A DNA stretch of 64,000 nucleotides from Mogibacterium diversum. Its GTDB lineage: Bacteria > Bacillota > Clostridia > Peptostreptococcales > Anaerovoracaceae. The stretch spans positions 806,001-870,000 of the forward strand of contig NZ_CP027228.1 in NCBI RefSeq assembly GCF_002998925.1, read 5' to 3'. Below are positions 1 through 8,285 of this stretch, piece after piece. Every line of letters begins with the position of its first letter. Positions within the stretch are counted from its first letter, which is position 1. The translations under genes and the position numbers were made by a program. A model generated the notes under the pieces. It was not told the origin of the DNA and searched no databases. It saw only the letters and a list, made by a program, of their open reading frames with translations.

Positions 1-2
1 TA

Positions 3-1241
3 TTATTTCTCCAAATTCTCGTAAACTATCTTACCATTCATAACTGTGAGCTCCACTAGTCCGTTAAGCATGTTCCCATCAAAAGGAGTGCACTTTCCTA
101 ATGAGAGGAATTTTGATGCATCTAGCTTGTAATCTTTATCTAAATTAACTACAGTAAATCCATTTTGCTCAAGACCAAATCTCTCCCTTGGTGTTACTGA
201 CATCAGTTTTACTAAGTGCTCAAGCGATATGATACCGGTCTTAACCAGGTACGTGTAAAGAGCCGAAAAAGCACACTCAAGTCCAGTGATTCCGTTTGGA
301 CTCTTCAGAAAGCCCCTACTCTTCTCCTCAGCACTATGAGGTGCGTGGTCTGTTGCTATCATATCTACAGTGCCATCTAGAATTCCCTCTATAAGAGCAT
401 TCTTATCAGCTATATCCTTAATCGGAGGATTCATCTTGAACCTGCCACCAAGCTCTGGCCATCTGTTAATAAATGCATTTAAATAATCCGTATCGAACAC
501 GAGGTAATGAGGTGCTGTTTCGCATGTGACGTCTACACCGCTCTTCTTGGCATCTCTAATCACTTCAACGCTCTCTTTGCAGGAGATGTGGCATACATGA
601 TATCCAGCACCAGTCTCATCTGCGAGTTTTAGATCTCTCTCTATCTGTTTCCATTCACTCTCTCTGACCTTGCCTTCCCTTAGCAGTGATTCATCTTCGC
701 AATGAGCTACGATGAGTTTGCCAAGTTCCTTAGCCTGATACATTGCGTCGCGCATCAGCCCGTCTGCCTGCACACCTCGTCCGTCATCAGAAAATGCACA
801 CACATGTGGCGCAAGAGCCTTCATATCTGAGAGCTCTCCTCTACCATTCTGTGACATAGTGATAGTTCCATATGGAATCACCTCTATATCGGCATCCTTT
901 TTGATCAAATCAAGCTGCACATTAAGTGCATCAAGTGTAGATGGTGCTGGCTTCAAATTAGGCATTGTACACACTGTAGTGTATCCACCGTGTGCTGCAG
1001 CTTTACTCCCTGCGCTGATGGTCTCTTTGTAAGACTGGCCTGGTTCGCGAAAATGAACATGCACATCACAGAATGACGGCAAAATAAAAGAGTTATCAGC
1101 ATTGATAACTCTTTCAAAATCAAAATCACTACCGGTTTCGGATTCTAGACCGGCCTTCTCACGAGCATCAACTACAAACAATTCGTTAGGTAAAAACTCT
1201 CCAGATTTGTAAATCTTTCCGCCTTTGATTGCAGTAGTCAT
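3..1241 (-). CDS. pyrC: Dihydroorotase, class I
   Basis: This enzyme cyclises carbamoyl-aspartate to dihydroorotate in pyrimidine synthesis in the cytosol. The 412-residue protein has the amidohydrolase metal motif DVHVHFR (His61 and His63), an SDDG stretch near 151-154 where class I enzymes place the bridging Asp or carboxylated Lys, His180 in VAHCED, His215/His218 in YHVCHIS, and the catalytic Asp298 in ATDHAPH. Length is normal for the class I (PyrC/AllB-like) family. The ATG follows GGAGG by six bases. No pyr neighbour is present, so it either stands alone or leads a minus-strand operon running off the left edge. Allantoinase is the main alternative, but the FREPG motif and overall fit favour dihydroorotase. 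Confidence 0.9.
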   Translation of the reverse strand: MTTAIKGGKIYKSGEFLPNELFVVDAREKAGLESETGSDFDFERVINADNSFILPSFCDVHVHFREPGQSYKETISAGSKAAAHGGYTTVCTMPNLKPAPSTLDALNVQLDLIKKDADIEVIPYGTITMSQNGRGELSDMKALAPHVCAFSDDGRGVQADGLMRDAMYQAKELGKLIVAHCEDESLLREGKVRESEWKQIERDLKLADETGAGYHVCHISCKESVEVIRDAKKSGVDVTCETAPHYLVFDTDYLNAFINRWPELGGRFKMNPPIKDIADKNALIEGILDGTVDMIATDHAPHSAEEKSRGFLKSPNGITGLECAFSALYTYLVKTGIISLEHLVKLMSVTPRERFGLEQNGFTVVNLDKDYKLDASKFLSLGKCTPFDGNMLNGLVELTVMNGKIVYENLEK

Positions 1242-1388
1242 AGTCCCTCCAATTATATTAAACTCCCTAATAACTCTCGTTAATTACTATATGAAAGTAT
1301 AACATTTTTGAAACGCACTATGTGAGAGGAATGTTAAAATCCGCCGCAAAATTTTGTTATTAATATTGATAATTTTCTTATAGAAGAA

Positions 1389-1808
1389 TTACTCTTCTTC
1401 AGATGGCTCAAAGTCCTTAATCTCCGGTGGAAGCTCAAGTCCATTTTTCTCATAATAATCTACAAGTGCAGCCTTGATAGCCTCTTCAGCTAGTACTGAA
1501 CAGTGTATCTTCCTTGATGGTAGACCATCAAGCGCTTCAACCACTGCCTTGTTAGATAGTTCGAGAGCTTCTTTGATGCTCTTGCCCTTGATAAGCTCAG
1601 TAGCCATTGAGCTAGATGCGATCGCTGACCCGCATCCAAAGGTCTTAAACTTTACGTCTGTGATGATATCATTATCAATCTTTAGGTAAATTCTCATGAT
1701 ATCGCCACATGTTGGGTTTCCTACTTCACCAACTCCATCGGCATTTTCAATCTCGCCTACATTTCTTGGATGCTCAAAATGATCCATTACTTTTTCACTA
1801 TATAACAT
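1389..1808 (-). CDS. iscU: Fe-S cluster scaffold protein IscU/NifU type
   Basis: This small scaffold assembles Fe-S clusters with sulfur delivered by the cysteine desulfurase encoded just upstream. The 139 residues form one NifU N-terminal domain with the three ligand cysteines Cys34 (NPTCGD), Cys59 (FGCGSAIA) and Cys103 (KIHCSVLAEEAI) and the conserved Asp36 next to the first. It lacks the insert typical of Bacillus SufU, so it is the clostridial IscU/NifU form. The C-terminus ends in an acidic tail (EPSEEE). Its start overlaps the iscS end by 11 bases, which points to translational coupling in an rrf2-iscS-iscU operon. Confidence 0.95.
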   Translation of the reverse strand: MLYSEKVMDHFEHPRNVGEIENADGVGEVGNPTCGDIMRIYLKIDNDIITDVKFKTFGCGSAIASSSMATELIKGKSIKEALELSNKAVVEALDGLPSRKIHCSVLAEEAIKAALVDYYEKNGLELPPEIKDFEPSEEE

Positions 1809-2988
1809 GTTCTCTCTCCCCCTTCTCTAGTTCATCCCAGAATGGTGATATTTTTCTATAGTGTTCAACAACTTGATGAACCTTTTCTATGATGTAGTCT
1901 ACCTGCTCCTCTGTATTTTCCTCATTGAGACTAAATCTAAGAGACCCGTGTGCTGCCTCAATAGGAACACCCATACCTATTAGAACGTGGCTTGGGTCGA
2001 GGGATTCGCTTGTGCAAGCTGATCCAGATGAGCATTCGATGCCATACATATCAAGAGCCAATAGCAGCGACTCGCCCTCAACTCCTTCGAACGAGTAATT
2101 AACGTTACCAGGGAGTCTCTTTACAGGGTCTCCATTGAGCTGCGAATAAGGAATATCCGACAACCCTTTGATAAGTCTATCTCTAAGGGCAATTGTCTTT
2201 GCATTATTCTCTTCCATGTGCTCAATTCCATCTTCAAGGGCAGCAGCAAGAGCAGCAATGCCTGGAACGTTAATCGTACCAGCCCTCTTGCCTCTCTCCT
2301 GAGCTCCACCTTCAATTACGTTTATTAATCTGATACCATTTCTAGCATATAGAACTCCAACGCCCTTAGGTCCGTGGAATTTATGAGCTGATAATGATAG
2401 CATATCTATGTTCATTGCCTGAACGTCTATAGGTAGGTGTGCTGCAGCCTGAACGGCATCTGTGTGGAAGAGCACGCCCTTTTCGTGACACAGCTTTCCA
2501 ATCTCAGCAATTGGTTGAACAGCTCCCATCTCGTTGTTAGCAAACATAATCGATACGAGTGCCGTATCCTCTCTGATTGCGTCCTCAACATCCTTAACGT
2601 CTACACTTCCATTTGGCTGTGGTTTTAGCAGTGTAACCTCGAAGCCCTCTTTTTCTAGCTTGCGAAGTGTATGAAGAATTGCATGATGCTCTATATTAAG
2701 AGAAATCAGATGCTTCTTACCCTTCTTAACTAGCCCTCTAGCTGCAGAAATTAAAGCCTGGTTATCTGCTTCACTTCCACCTGAAGTAAAATAAATCTCA
2801 TTAGGCTTTGCAGCATTAAGCGCCTTAGCTACTTTCTCTCTGGACTCATCCAGCTTCTCTTTAGCAATCTGTCCATCCGTATGAAGACTGTTAGGGTTGC
2901 CGTTATAATTCTTAAGGCAATCTAGCAGCGTATTGAGTGCGACATCGCTCAAATAAGTTGTTGCCGCATTATCTGCATATACTCTCAT
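1798..2988 (-). CDS. iscS: Cysteine desulfurase IscS/NifS type
   Basis: A PLP enzyme that takes sulfur from cysteine and passes it as persulfide to IscU. The 396-residue sequence has the aspartate aminotransferase fold class V signatures: the PLP lysine Lys203 in SLSAHKFHGPKG, the HTDAVQ motif near 175, and the mobile loop with the catalytic Cys325 in CSSGSACTS. The ATG follows AGGGAGGT. It sits between the Rrf2-type regulator and iscU. A NifS paralogue for another purpose is possible, but the direct coupling to iscU supports general Fe-S assembly. Confidence 0.95.
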   Translation of the reverse strand: MRVYADNAATTYLSDVALNTLLDCLKNYNGNPNSLHTDGQIAKEKLDESREKVAKALNAAKPNEIYFTSGGSEADNQALISAARGLVKKGKKHLISLNIEHHAILHTLRKLEKEGFEVTLLKPQPNGSVDVKDVEDAIREDTALVSIMFANNEMGAVQPIAEIGKLCHEKGVLFHTDAVQAAAHLPIDVQAMNIDMLSLSAHKFHGPKGVGVLYARNGIRLINVIEGGAQERGKRAGTINVPGIAALAAALEDGIEHMEENNAKTIALRDRLIKGLSDIPYSQLNGDPVKRLPGNVNYSFEGVEGESLLLALDMYGIECSSGSACTSESLDPSHVLIGMGVPIEAAHGSLRFSLNEENTEEQVDYIIEKVHQVVEHYRKISPFWDELEKGEREHVI

Positions 2989-3093
2989 GTATACCTCCCT
3001 ACCAATAATTTAGTCATCTTAGTGCAGTTGTATTATATCCCTTTAATCCCTACCTGGTCAATAGGAATTACTCTTGGATATAACTTAAAACAA

Positions 3094-3537
3094 TTATCTT
3101 GATGTGTCTTGATCTTGTATGAGCTTATCGACATTACCAGTCATGAGATCTTGTAGCGTTATGTTATCAAGATACTCATCGATAACCTTGTCAAGGCCAA
3201 TCCACAGTGGAAGTGTCACGCATGAATGCGCTCTACCGCAGCTGACCTCACCAGACTTTATACAATCTACTGGGGCAAGACTGCCTTCCGTAATACGAAG
3301 GATTTCACCGATGTTATAATCTTCAGGTGATTTAATCAATCTATAGCCACCGTTCTTACCTCGAAGGCTCCTCAGCATACCACCTTTGTTAAGCATCGAT
3401 ACGACATTCTCGAGATACTTCATCGATAGCTTCTGCCGATCTGATATATCCGCGAGAGATACGTAACCTCCATCGTCGTGGTTAGCAAGATCAATCATGA
3501 CCATCAGAGCGTAACGACCTTTTGTTGAAACAATCAT
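3094..3537 (-). CDS. iscR: Rrf2-family regulator, IscR-like
   Basis: Probable Fe-S-sensing repressor of the cluster operon. The 147 residues carry an N-terminal winged helix (about 1-80, opening with STKGRYALMVMIDLA) and the three cysteines Cys92, Cys100 and Cys106, whose spacing resembles the IscR cluster-binding loop. It is the first gene of rrf2-iscS-iscU; a 105-base gap separates it from iscS. A sigma-70-like promoter and a perfect 7+7 palindrome lie directly upstream, as expected for autoregulation. The closely related cysteine regulator CymR lacks this cysteine triad, so IscR-like is the better reading. The name is by analogy. Confidence 0.82.
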   Translation of the reverse strand: MIVSTKGRYALMVMIDLANHDDGGYVSLADISDRQKLSMKYLENVVSMLNKGGMLRSLRGKNGGYRLIKSPEDYNIGEILRITEGSLAPVDCIKSGEVSCGRAHSCVTLPLWIGLDKVIDEYLDNITLQDLMTGNVDKLIQDQDTSR

Positions 3538-3584
3538 GGCTCTTCCTTTCTTTGATATCTTGCGTGTTCATTTCTTACAACTGA

Positions 3585-3613
3585 AGAATAACACATTGCG
3601 CACAACCAATCAA
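3585..3613 (-). promoter_or_regulatory. Promoter of rrf2-iscS-iscU
   Basis: On the minus strand, TTGATT (3608-3613) and TATTCT (3585-3590) are separated by exactly 17 bases. An RBS-like AGGAAGA precedes the rrf2 ATG. By-eye call. Confidence 0.6.
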
Positions 3614-3618
3614 GCATT

Positions 3619-3639
3619 TTCCTATTATTCATATAGGAA
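3619..3639. promoter_or_regulatory. Palindromic operator candidate for the Rrf2 regulator
   Basis: TTCCTAT (3619-3625) and ATAGGAA (3633-3639) form a perfect 7-base inverted repeat with a 7-base spacer. It lies just upstream of the -35 box of the rrf2 operon. Rrf2 proteins bind dyads of this size as dimers, so autoregulation is the natural inference. Confidence 0.45.
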
Positions 3640-3650
3640 TTTGGTGTATT

Positions 3651-3721
3651 AAAAAATGAGCAAAATTTTATGCTAGTCTTTTCTTGAACTTTCACCAACT
3701 TAACTCGCATTTTTGCTCATT
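3651..3721 (-). terminator. Long-loop terminator after the ABC exporter
   Basis: On the minus strand AATGAGCAAAA (3711-3721) pairs with TTTTGCTCATT (3655-3665). A second short ATGC/GCAT pair extends the stem inward, and a run of Ts follows. The loop is unusually long (about 30-45 bases). It starts 36 bases after the ABC exporter stop codon and is followed by the rrf2 operator. Confidence 0.55.
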
Positions 3722-3757
3722 ATATTTTACCGTTTATCGTTATGTTTCGACATCCGT

Positions 3758-5518
3758 TTATAACTGGTACATACGATACATATTTGCATATATACCGTCC
3801 TTCGCCATGAGTTCATCGTGTGTTCCCTCTTCTGCAATTCCATCTTGATTTAACACGATGATTCGGTCTGCACTCTTAATTGTGGTTAATCTGTGCGCAA
3901 TTGTGATAGTTGTTCTTCCTTTCGACAAATCTGCTAGCGACCGCTGCACCAGCTTCTCACTTTCATTGTCCAGAGCTGATGTAGCTTCATCGAGAATGAG
4001 GATTGGTGGGTTCTTGAGAAATACCCTTGCAATGCTAATACGCTGCTTCTGACCACCTGACAGCTTCATACCTCGCTCACCGACACTCGTATTATATCCG
4101 TCAGACATCTCTCTTATGAATTCGTCAGCTCCCGCGAGCTTTGCAGCCTGTTCAATCTCTTCCATTGTCGCTCCTGGTTTTCCATAAGCGATATTACCTG
4201 CAATAGTATCGGAGAATAGATATACATCCTGCTGAACCATTCCTATGTGCGATCTAAGCGACTTGCATGTCAGCTGTCTAATGTCGTAACCATCTACTTT
4301 GATGCTTCCCTCCGAAACCTCATAAAACCTTGGAATAAGGTTGCAAAATGTCGTCTTTCCTGCTCCTGATGGCCCTACCAAAGCGAGGTTTTCTCCAGGT
4401 TTAATGCTTAGGTTGATCTTATTGAGTATTTCCTCGCTGTCACTATATCTAAATGTAACATCGTTGAATTCAATTGCACCCTTGATGTCCTTTAAATCGA
4501 TAGCATCAGGTGCATCATCGATCTCTATAGGCTCATCCATAACCTCGATGAATCTCTCAATCCCTGTCATTCCACGCTGAAACTGCTCAGTGAACTCTAC
4601 AATTCTTCGAACTGCTTCTAGCAGCACTCCTATATACATCATAAAGGCTACGAAGTCACCTGTGGTAATCCTTCCGTTCTTAAGTTCAAATGATCCAACA
4701 AGGATTACAACTATATACATTAAGCCATCGAATGTGCGTGTAACACTGCGGAACCCTGCCATCGCCTTATACCCTATGGCCTTTACCCCCAGGAATCTCG
4801 AATTATCTACATCGAATCTAGCCTGCTCAAATTCTTCATTTGCAAATGATTTTGAAACCTTTATCCCGAGAAGGCTATCCTCCACATGTGAATTGATTTC
4901 TCCGAGACCACTTCGCTGCATCTTGAAAGCACGTCTCATCTTCTTCCTAAAAGTATATGTTGCAGCAATCATGATAGGAATAATTGCGAACATAAGCACA
5001 GTTAGCAGAGCATCTATTCTCACCAAGAGTACAAAACCCAGAATGATCTTTATCGATGCTATCCAGTATTCTTCTGGACAGTGGTGCGCAAACTCTGTTA
5101 TATCAAATAAATCACTCGTAATTCTAGATATCAGCTGACCTGTTTTATTTTCACTATAATATGAATAAGATAGGTTCTGACACTTCTCATATAGATCACG
5201 CCTCATGTCAGTTTCTATCTTTGCACCCATCACGTGCCCGGTATTTTGCATATAGTAATTTGCCACCACGTCAACCGCCCTCAGGCATAGATAGATTCCT
5301 ACAATCTTGACTATCAAATCAGTTGTAAATTCCGCAAAATCAGCAGCAACAACATTGCTTATATATCTGATTAACAGAGGCAGAACTATATCGCTTACCG
5401 TAGTAAACGAAGCACAGATTAGATCAAAGATTAGTATCCCTTTATACGGCTTAAAATATGGTGCAAACCTGCGAATGAGGTAGCTAGATGACATAACTTT
5501 ATCCTTAGACTCTCCCAT
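3758..5518 (-). CDS. ABC exporter, fused TMD-NBD half transporter
   Basis: A 586-residue ABC exporter of the MsbA/BmrA/LmrA type. Residues 20-320 carry about six membrane spans; the nucleotide-binding domain has Walker A GPSGAGKT (382-389), the LSGGQ signature (486-490), Walker B LILDE (Asp510/Glu511) and the IAHR switch histidine near 542. It would work as a homodimer, or with an unseen partner, in the cytoplasmic membrane. The substrate cannot be told from sequence; drugs, lipids or peptides are all possible. It is monocistronic: a terminator follows, and a terminator-like hairpin lies in the leader between a TATAAT box and the gene, suggesting inducible expression. Confidence 0.9.
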   Translation of the reverse strand: MGESKDKVMSSSYLIRRFAPYFKPYKGILIFDLICASFTTVSDIVLPLLIRYISNVVAADFAEFTTDLIVKIVGIYLCLRAVDVVANYYMQNTGHVMGAKIETDMRRDLYEKCQNLSYSYYSENKTGQLISRITSDLFDITEFAHHCPEEYWIASIKIILGFVLLVRIDALLTVLMFAIIPIMIAATYTFRKKMRRAFKMQRSGLGEINSHVEDSLLGIKVSKSFANEEFEQARFDVDNSRFLGVKAIGYKAMAGFRSVTRTFDGLMYIVVILVGSFELKNGRITTGDFVAFMMYIGVLLEAVRRIVEFTEQFQRGMTGIERFIEVMDEPIEIDDAPDAIDLKDIKGAIEFNDVTFRYSDSEEILNKINLSIKPGENLALVGPSGAGKTTFCNLIPRFYEVSEGSIKVDGYDIRQLTCKSLRSHIGMVQQDVYLFSDTIAGNIAYGKPGATMEEIEQAAKLAGADEFIREMSDGYNTSVGERGMKLSGGQKQRISIARVFLKNPPILILDEATSALDNESEKLVQRSLADLSKGRTTITIAHRLTTIKSADRIIVLNQDGIAEEGTHDELMAKDGIYANMYRMYQL

Positions 5519-5560
5519 TTTTAAATTCCTTTCTTAAATAATCTCTATAAATCCCAACGC

Positions 5561-5587
5561 AAAAACGCAGACAGAAACTACCTGCGC
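5561..5587 (-). terminator. Leader terminator/attenuator before the ABC exporter
   Basis: On the minus strand a 10-base-pair stem (three wobbles) GCGCAGGTAG / CTGTCTGCGT with a TTT loop is followed by TTTT. It lies about 45 bases before the ABC exporter start and downstream of the -10-like TATAAT at 5613-5618. The neighbour on the other side is divergent, so no upstream gene ends here; the hairpin must act within the exporter's own leader if it acts at all. Confidence 0.5.
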
Positions 5588-5612
5588 ATCTCTTTTATAT
5601 AAATGTAAATTT

Positions 5613-5618
5613 ATTATA
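5613..5618 (-). promoter_or_regulatory. Candidate -10 box for the ABC exporter
   Basis: A perfect TATAAT on the minus strand 95 bases upstream of the start codon. No good -35 box is seen at 16-19 bases, so the promoter may need an activator. Confidence 0.4.
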
Positions 5619-5665
5619 TCATATTTTCCCCGCATTTCTTGCAGTTGATTGTGCGCAATCGGCGG

Positions 5666-5695
5666 TTGAATTCATATGCTCTTTAATAGTATTAT
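5666..5695 (+). promoter_or_regulatory. Promoter of yitT-like gene
   Basis: TTGAAT (5666-5671) and TATTAT (5690-5695) are separated by 18 bases. They lie 70 bases before the TTG start and face away from the ABC exporter promoter. Confidence 0.5.
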
Positions 5696-5764
5696 AATCG
5701 TTAATACAATGTCATATGATAATTTTTATTGTATTTAATTACTATCATTTGCAGGAGGTCCACT

Positions 5765-6664
5765 TTGAACCTATACAATAATCTATCACCACGCAAACAA
5801 TATCTCGTCCATTATCTTGGCTGGATGCTCGCTGGAAACGTAATATTTGCGTTAGGAGTAAATGTTATCATCACTCCGATGAATCTTTACAATGGTGGAT
5901 TCACAGGGATGGCGCAGCTTCTTAGACTTCTTTTTGTAAATGTTTTTCATATGCCCGAGATACCAGGTGTTGATATAGTTGGTATTCTCTACTTCTTGCT
6001 TAACCTGCCACTTCTTATAATCTCATACAAGGTGGTTAATAAAGAGTTTTGCATAACATCAGTTATATCAATTACTCTATGTTCTGTCGCACTCGGTGTG
6101 ATACCAGTTCCTAAAACCCCGGTATTTAATGACTATCTAACTGCTTGTTTAATAGGCGGAGTCGTTGCCGGTACAGGCGCCGGAATGGTGCTCAGGGCAG
6201 GTAGCTCGCAGGGCGGTCAGGATATCATCGGAGTTATTGTATCGGTACTAAATCCAAATTACAGTGTTGGCAAGATAAGCATCATGATCAACATTGGAAT
6301 TTATATAATCTGCCTATTCCTATTCAACATAGAAATTGTTGCTTATTCCTTGATATACACGACTATCCTCGCTATGTCACTAGACAGAGTTCACATTCAG
6401 AACATCAATATGCAGGTCATGATATTCACTAAGAAACCTGGTGTTGAAGACGTTATAATGAGCGAACTAAGAAGAGGAGTTACAAACTGGAATGGAACCG
6501 GCGCATATACAAAGGAAGACTCTAATGTAATAGTTACTATTATTGCTAAATACGAGATAACAAAACTGCTCATGATTGTTAAAGAGGCCGATCCAGATGC
6601 GTTCGTCATTGTAAATGAAGGCGCCCAGATATACGGAAATTTCGAGAAGCGCCTGACTAAATAG
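5765..6664 (+). CDS. YitT-family membrane protein (DUF161 + DUF2179)
   Basis: A 299-residue membrane protein with about five or six hydrophobic spans in residues 10-205, including the glycine-rich family stretch GTGAGMVLRAGSSQGGQDI. A soluble C-terminal DUF2179 domain follows (about 215-299). Family function is not settled; members are common in Firmicutes. The TTG at 5765 is preferred because AGGAGG (5753-5758) sits six bases before it, whereas the in-frame ATG 36 bases upstream has no ribosome site. Monocistronic, with its own promoter and a strong bidirectional terminator behind it. Confidence 0.85.
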   Translation: MNLYNNLSPRKQYLVHYLGWMLAGNVIFALGVNVIITPMNLYNGGFTGMAQLLRLLFVNVFHMPEIPGVDIVGILYFLLNLPLLIISYKVVNKEFCITSVISITLCSVALGVIPVPKTPVFNDYLTACLIGGVVAGTGAGMVLRAGSSQGGQDIIGVIVSVLNPNYSVGKISIMINIGIYIICLFLFNIEIVAYSLIYTTILAMSLDRVHIQNINMQVMIFTKKPGVEDVIMSELRRGVTNWNGTGAYTKEDSNVIVTIIAKYEITKLLMIVKEADPDAFVIVNEGAQIYGNFEKRLTK

Positions 6665-6722
6665 CATTTATGCACTGCTACTAAGCAAGTTTTAAATAGT
6701 CACGGTAATACAAAAAACCTAA

Positions 6723-6753
6723 AATCGGAGTGTGAATAGTTCACACTCCGATT
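6723..6753. terminator. Bidirectional terminator between yitT and the methyltransferase
   Basis: A perfect 14-base stem AATCGGAGTGTGAA / TTCACACTCCGATT with a TAG loop. In the minus direction it is followed by a T-rich tract (TTTTAGGTTTTTT), so it serves the convergent methyltransferase gene as well. Confidence 0.8.
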
Positions 6754-6778
6754 ATTAATTCAAGAGTCCGGGCATTTT

Positions 6779-8101
6779 TCACTTTACCAAGTACTCCTTA
6801 CCAAAAATATCAACAACAATATATGCCACATTACCGCGGGAAATAAATTTTATATCATCATAATTGTCGGTTACGCTTATCTCAGCGGAGAACTCCCCGT
6901 TATAATCAGGATCTATCATAATATAGTCTATAAGTGATTCGGGTGAACTCTTGCAAGCATTTTGTAGTAACTCCCTGTCCTTGTGCTGGACATATCCTAT
7001 CTCTAGCTCAGGTCTGAAGGCCATGAGCCTAGCATGACAAAGCTTCTTACCATTTTCCAGCTCATCAGCTCTCTCTATTTTGATTATCGCATCTGCTCTG
7101 TAAGGGCGCTCTACTCCATTTCCATAAAAAAGATAGTTTGACTCACATGCATCGAGCCTTTTTTTAGCAGTTCCAAGCGCTAGAGTTTCTACATCGCATC
7201 CAACCCAACATCTATCCATGTCATTGGCAGCTTTTAGAAATGAACCAGAACCACAGAAAAAATCTCCAACCAAATCGCCTTTTTCTGTACATGAACTAAT
7301 TATTCGTTTCATCAGCTCTAAAGGCTTTTGAGTTGCGTAACCATTTCTTTCGCTGGAGGTCCTGCCCACCATGTCAATACTCCAAACATCTTTCATATTA
7401 ACGAGTGTATACCACCCATATTCGTCTTGATATTCCTTAACCCCCTTGAATCGATAAGGCTTGAAATCTCGATTATATGACTTCTCCTTAGGCACATCTA
7501 ATGAATATTTTTTCGACTTACTATACATGAGAATCGTATCGTGTTTTCTTGAAAAATGTGTCTTTGCACTGCCACCAGATTTATATTTCCATATAATTTC
7601 ATTCCGCATGTTCTCGTAACCGAAAATTTCATCCATCGCTAGCTTAACGTAATGTGCCGAATGCCAGTCAAGATGCACCCAGATTAAGCCGTCATCAGCA
7701 AGAAGTCTCTTCATGATTACAAGTCTAGTGGTCATGTTTTCAACATATTGTTCTATGCTTCTGTCGAATGTGTCATCATATGCAAGGTGTTTAACTTTAT
7801 GTATCTTTCCATCACTGTCACATATTTCTACAGTTGCATCGTATTTCGACTTTGTAAAGAACGGTGGGTCAATATATATGCACTTAAATTTACCCTCATA
7901 TCCATTTTCTAGAAGCCATGACATAAATTCTAGGTTATCGCCAAGCGCTAGAATATTATTGTCTAAATCAGAGTTAGCTTCATTAGCACGAAAACTGTCA
8001 TACATATGTTTTTCCAAGACACTGAATGGCTTAGATACCGTAACTTCTCCATGCTCTAATCCTTTAATTATGCTCTCTGCAATTCCTAAAACTTTGCTCA
8101 T
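6779..8101 (-). CDS. Orphan site-specific DNA methyltransferase (N6-A/N4-C, beta order)
   Basis: A 440-residue AdoMet-dependent amino-methyltransferase. The catalytic motif IV DPPF (78-81) comes before the AdoMet-binding FCGSG (282-286), the permuted order of the beta/D21 class; YATQKPLELMKRIISS (255-270) is the usual stretch before motif I. The ATG at 8101 is preferred because GAGGAAGG lies six bases upstream; an in-frame ATG 30 bases further up has no such site. No restriction endonuclease or specificity gene lies beside it, so it is either an orphan regulator-type methylase or a leftover of a restriction system. The last 90 residues match no domain I recognise. Confidence 0.85.
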   Translation of the reverse strand: MSKVLGIAESIIKGLEHGEVTVSKPFSVLEKHMYDSFRANEANSDLDNNILALGDNLEFMSWLLENGYEGKFKCIYIDPPFFTKSKYDATVEICDSDGKIHKVKHLAYDDTFDRSIEQYVENMTTRLVIMKRLLADDGLIWVHLDWHSAHYVKLAMDEIFGYENMRNEIIWKYKSGGSAKTHFSRKHDTILMYSKSKKYSLDVPKEKSYNRDFKPYRFKGVKEYQDEYGWYTLVNMKDVWSIDMVGRTSSERNGYATQKPLELMKRIISSCTEKGDLVGDFFCGSGSFLKAANDMDRCWVGCDVETLALGTAKKRLDACESNYLFYGNGVERPYRADAIIKIERADELENGKKLCHARLMAFRPELEIGYVQHKDRELLQNACKSSPESLIDYIMIDPDYNGEFSAEISVTDNYDDIKFISRGNVAYIVVDIFGKEYLVK

Positions 8102-8208
8102 CTTAACCTTCCTCTTTAGCGACCATGTCATCCACTGCTGATTGGATATGTCTGTTAATTATAAAATATTGATATTAATATGTCTATTTGAAGAGTTCAA
8201 AATAAACG

Positions 8209-8257
8209 ATGCTCCGTGTTAAGAGAATAGCGCCTGCATTCTCATACCACGGAGCAT
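8209..8257 (-). terminator. Terminator-like cruciform after the dlt operon
   Basis: ATGCTCCGTG (8209-8218) pairs with CACGGAGCAT (8248-8257), and inside the loop GAGAAT (8223-8228) pairs with ATTCTC (8238-8243). On the minus strand it starts 28 bases after the dltX stop and is followed by a loose T-rich tract. Confidence 0.6.
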
Positions 8258-8285
8258 TTAATAAATAGCAACTTATTAAAGAGTT

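Noticed and set aside
4590..5138. Long plus-strand open frame inside the ABC exporter
   Set aside because: It is antisense to a fully conserved transporter and has no ribosome site or protein-family features.
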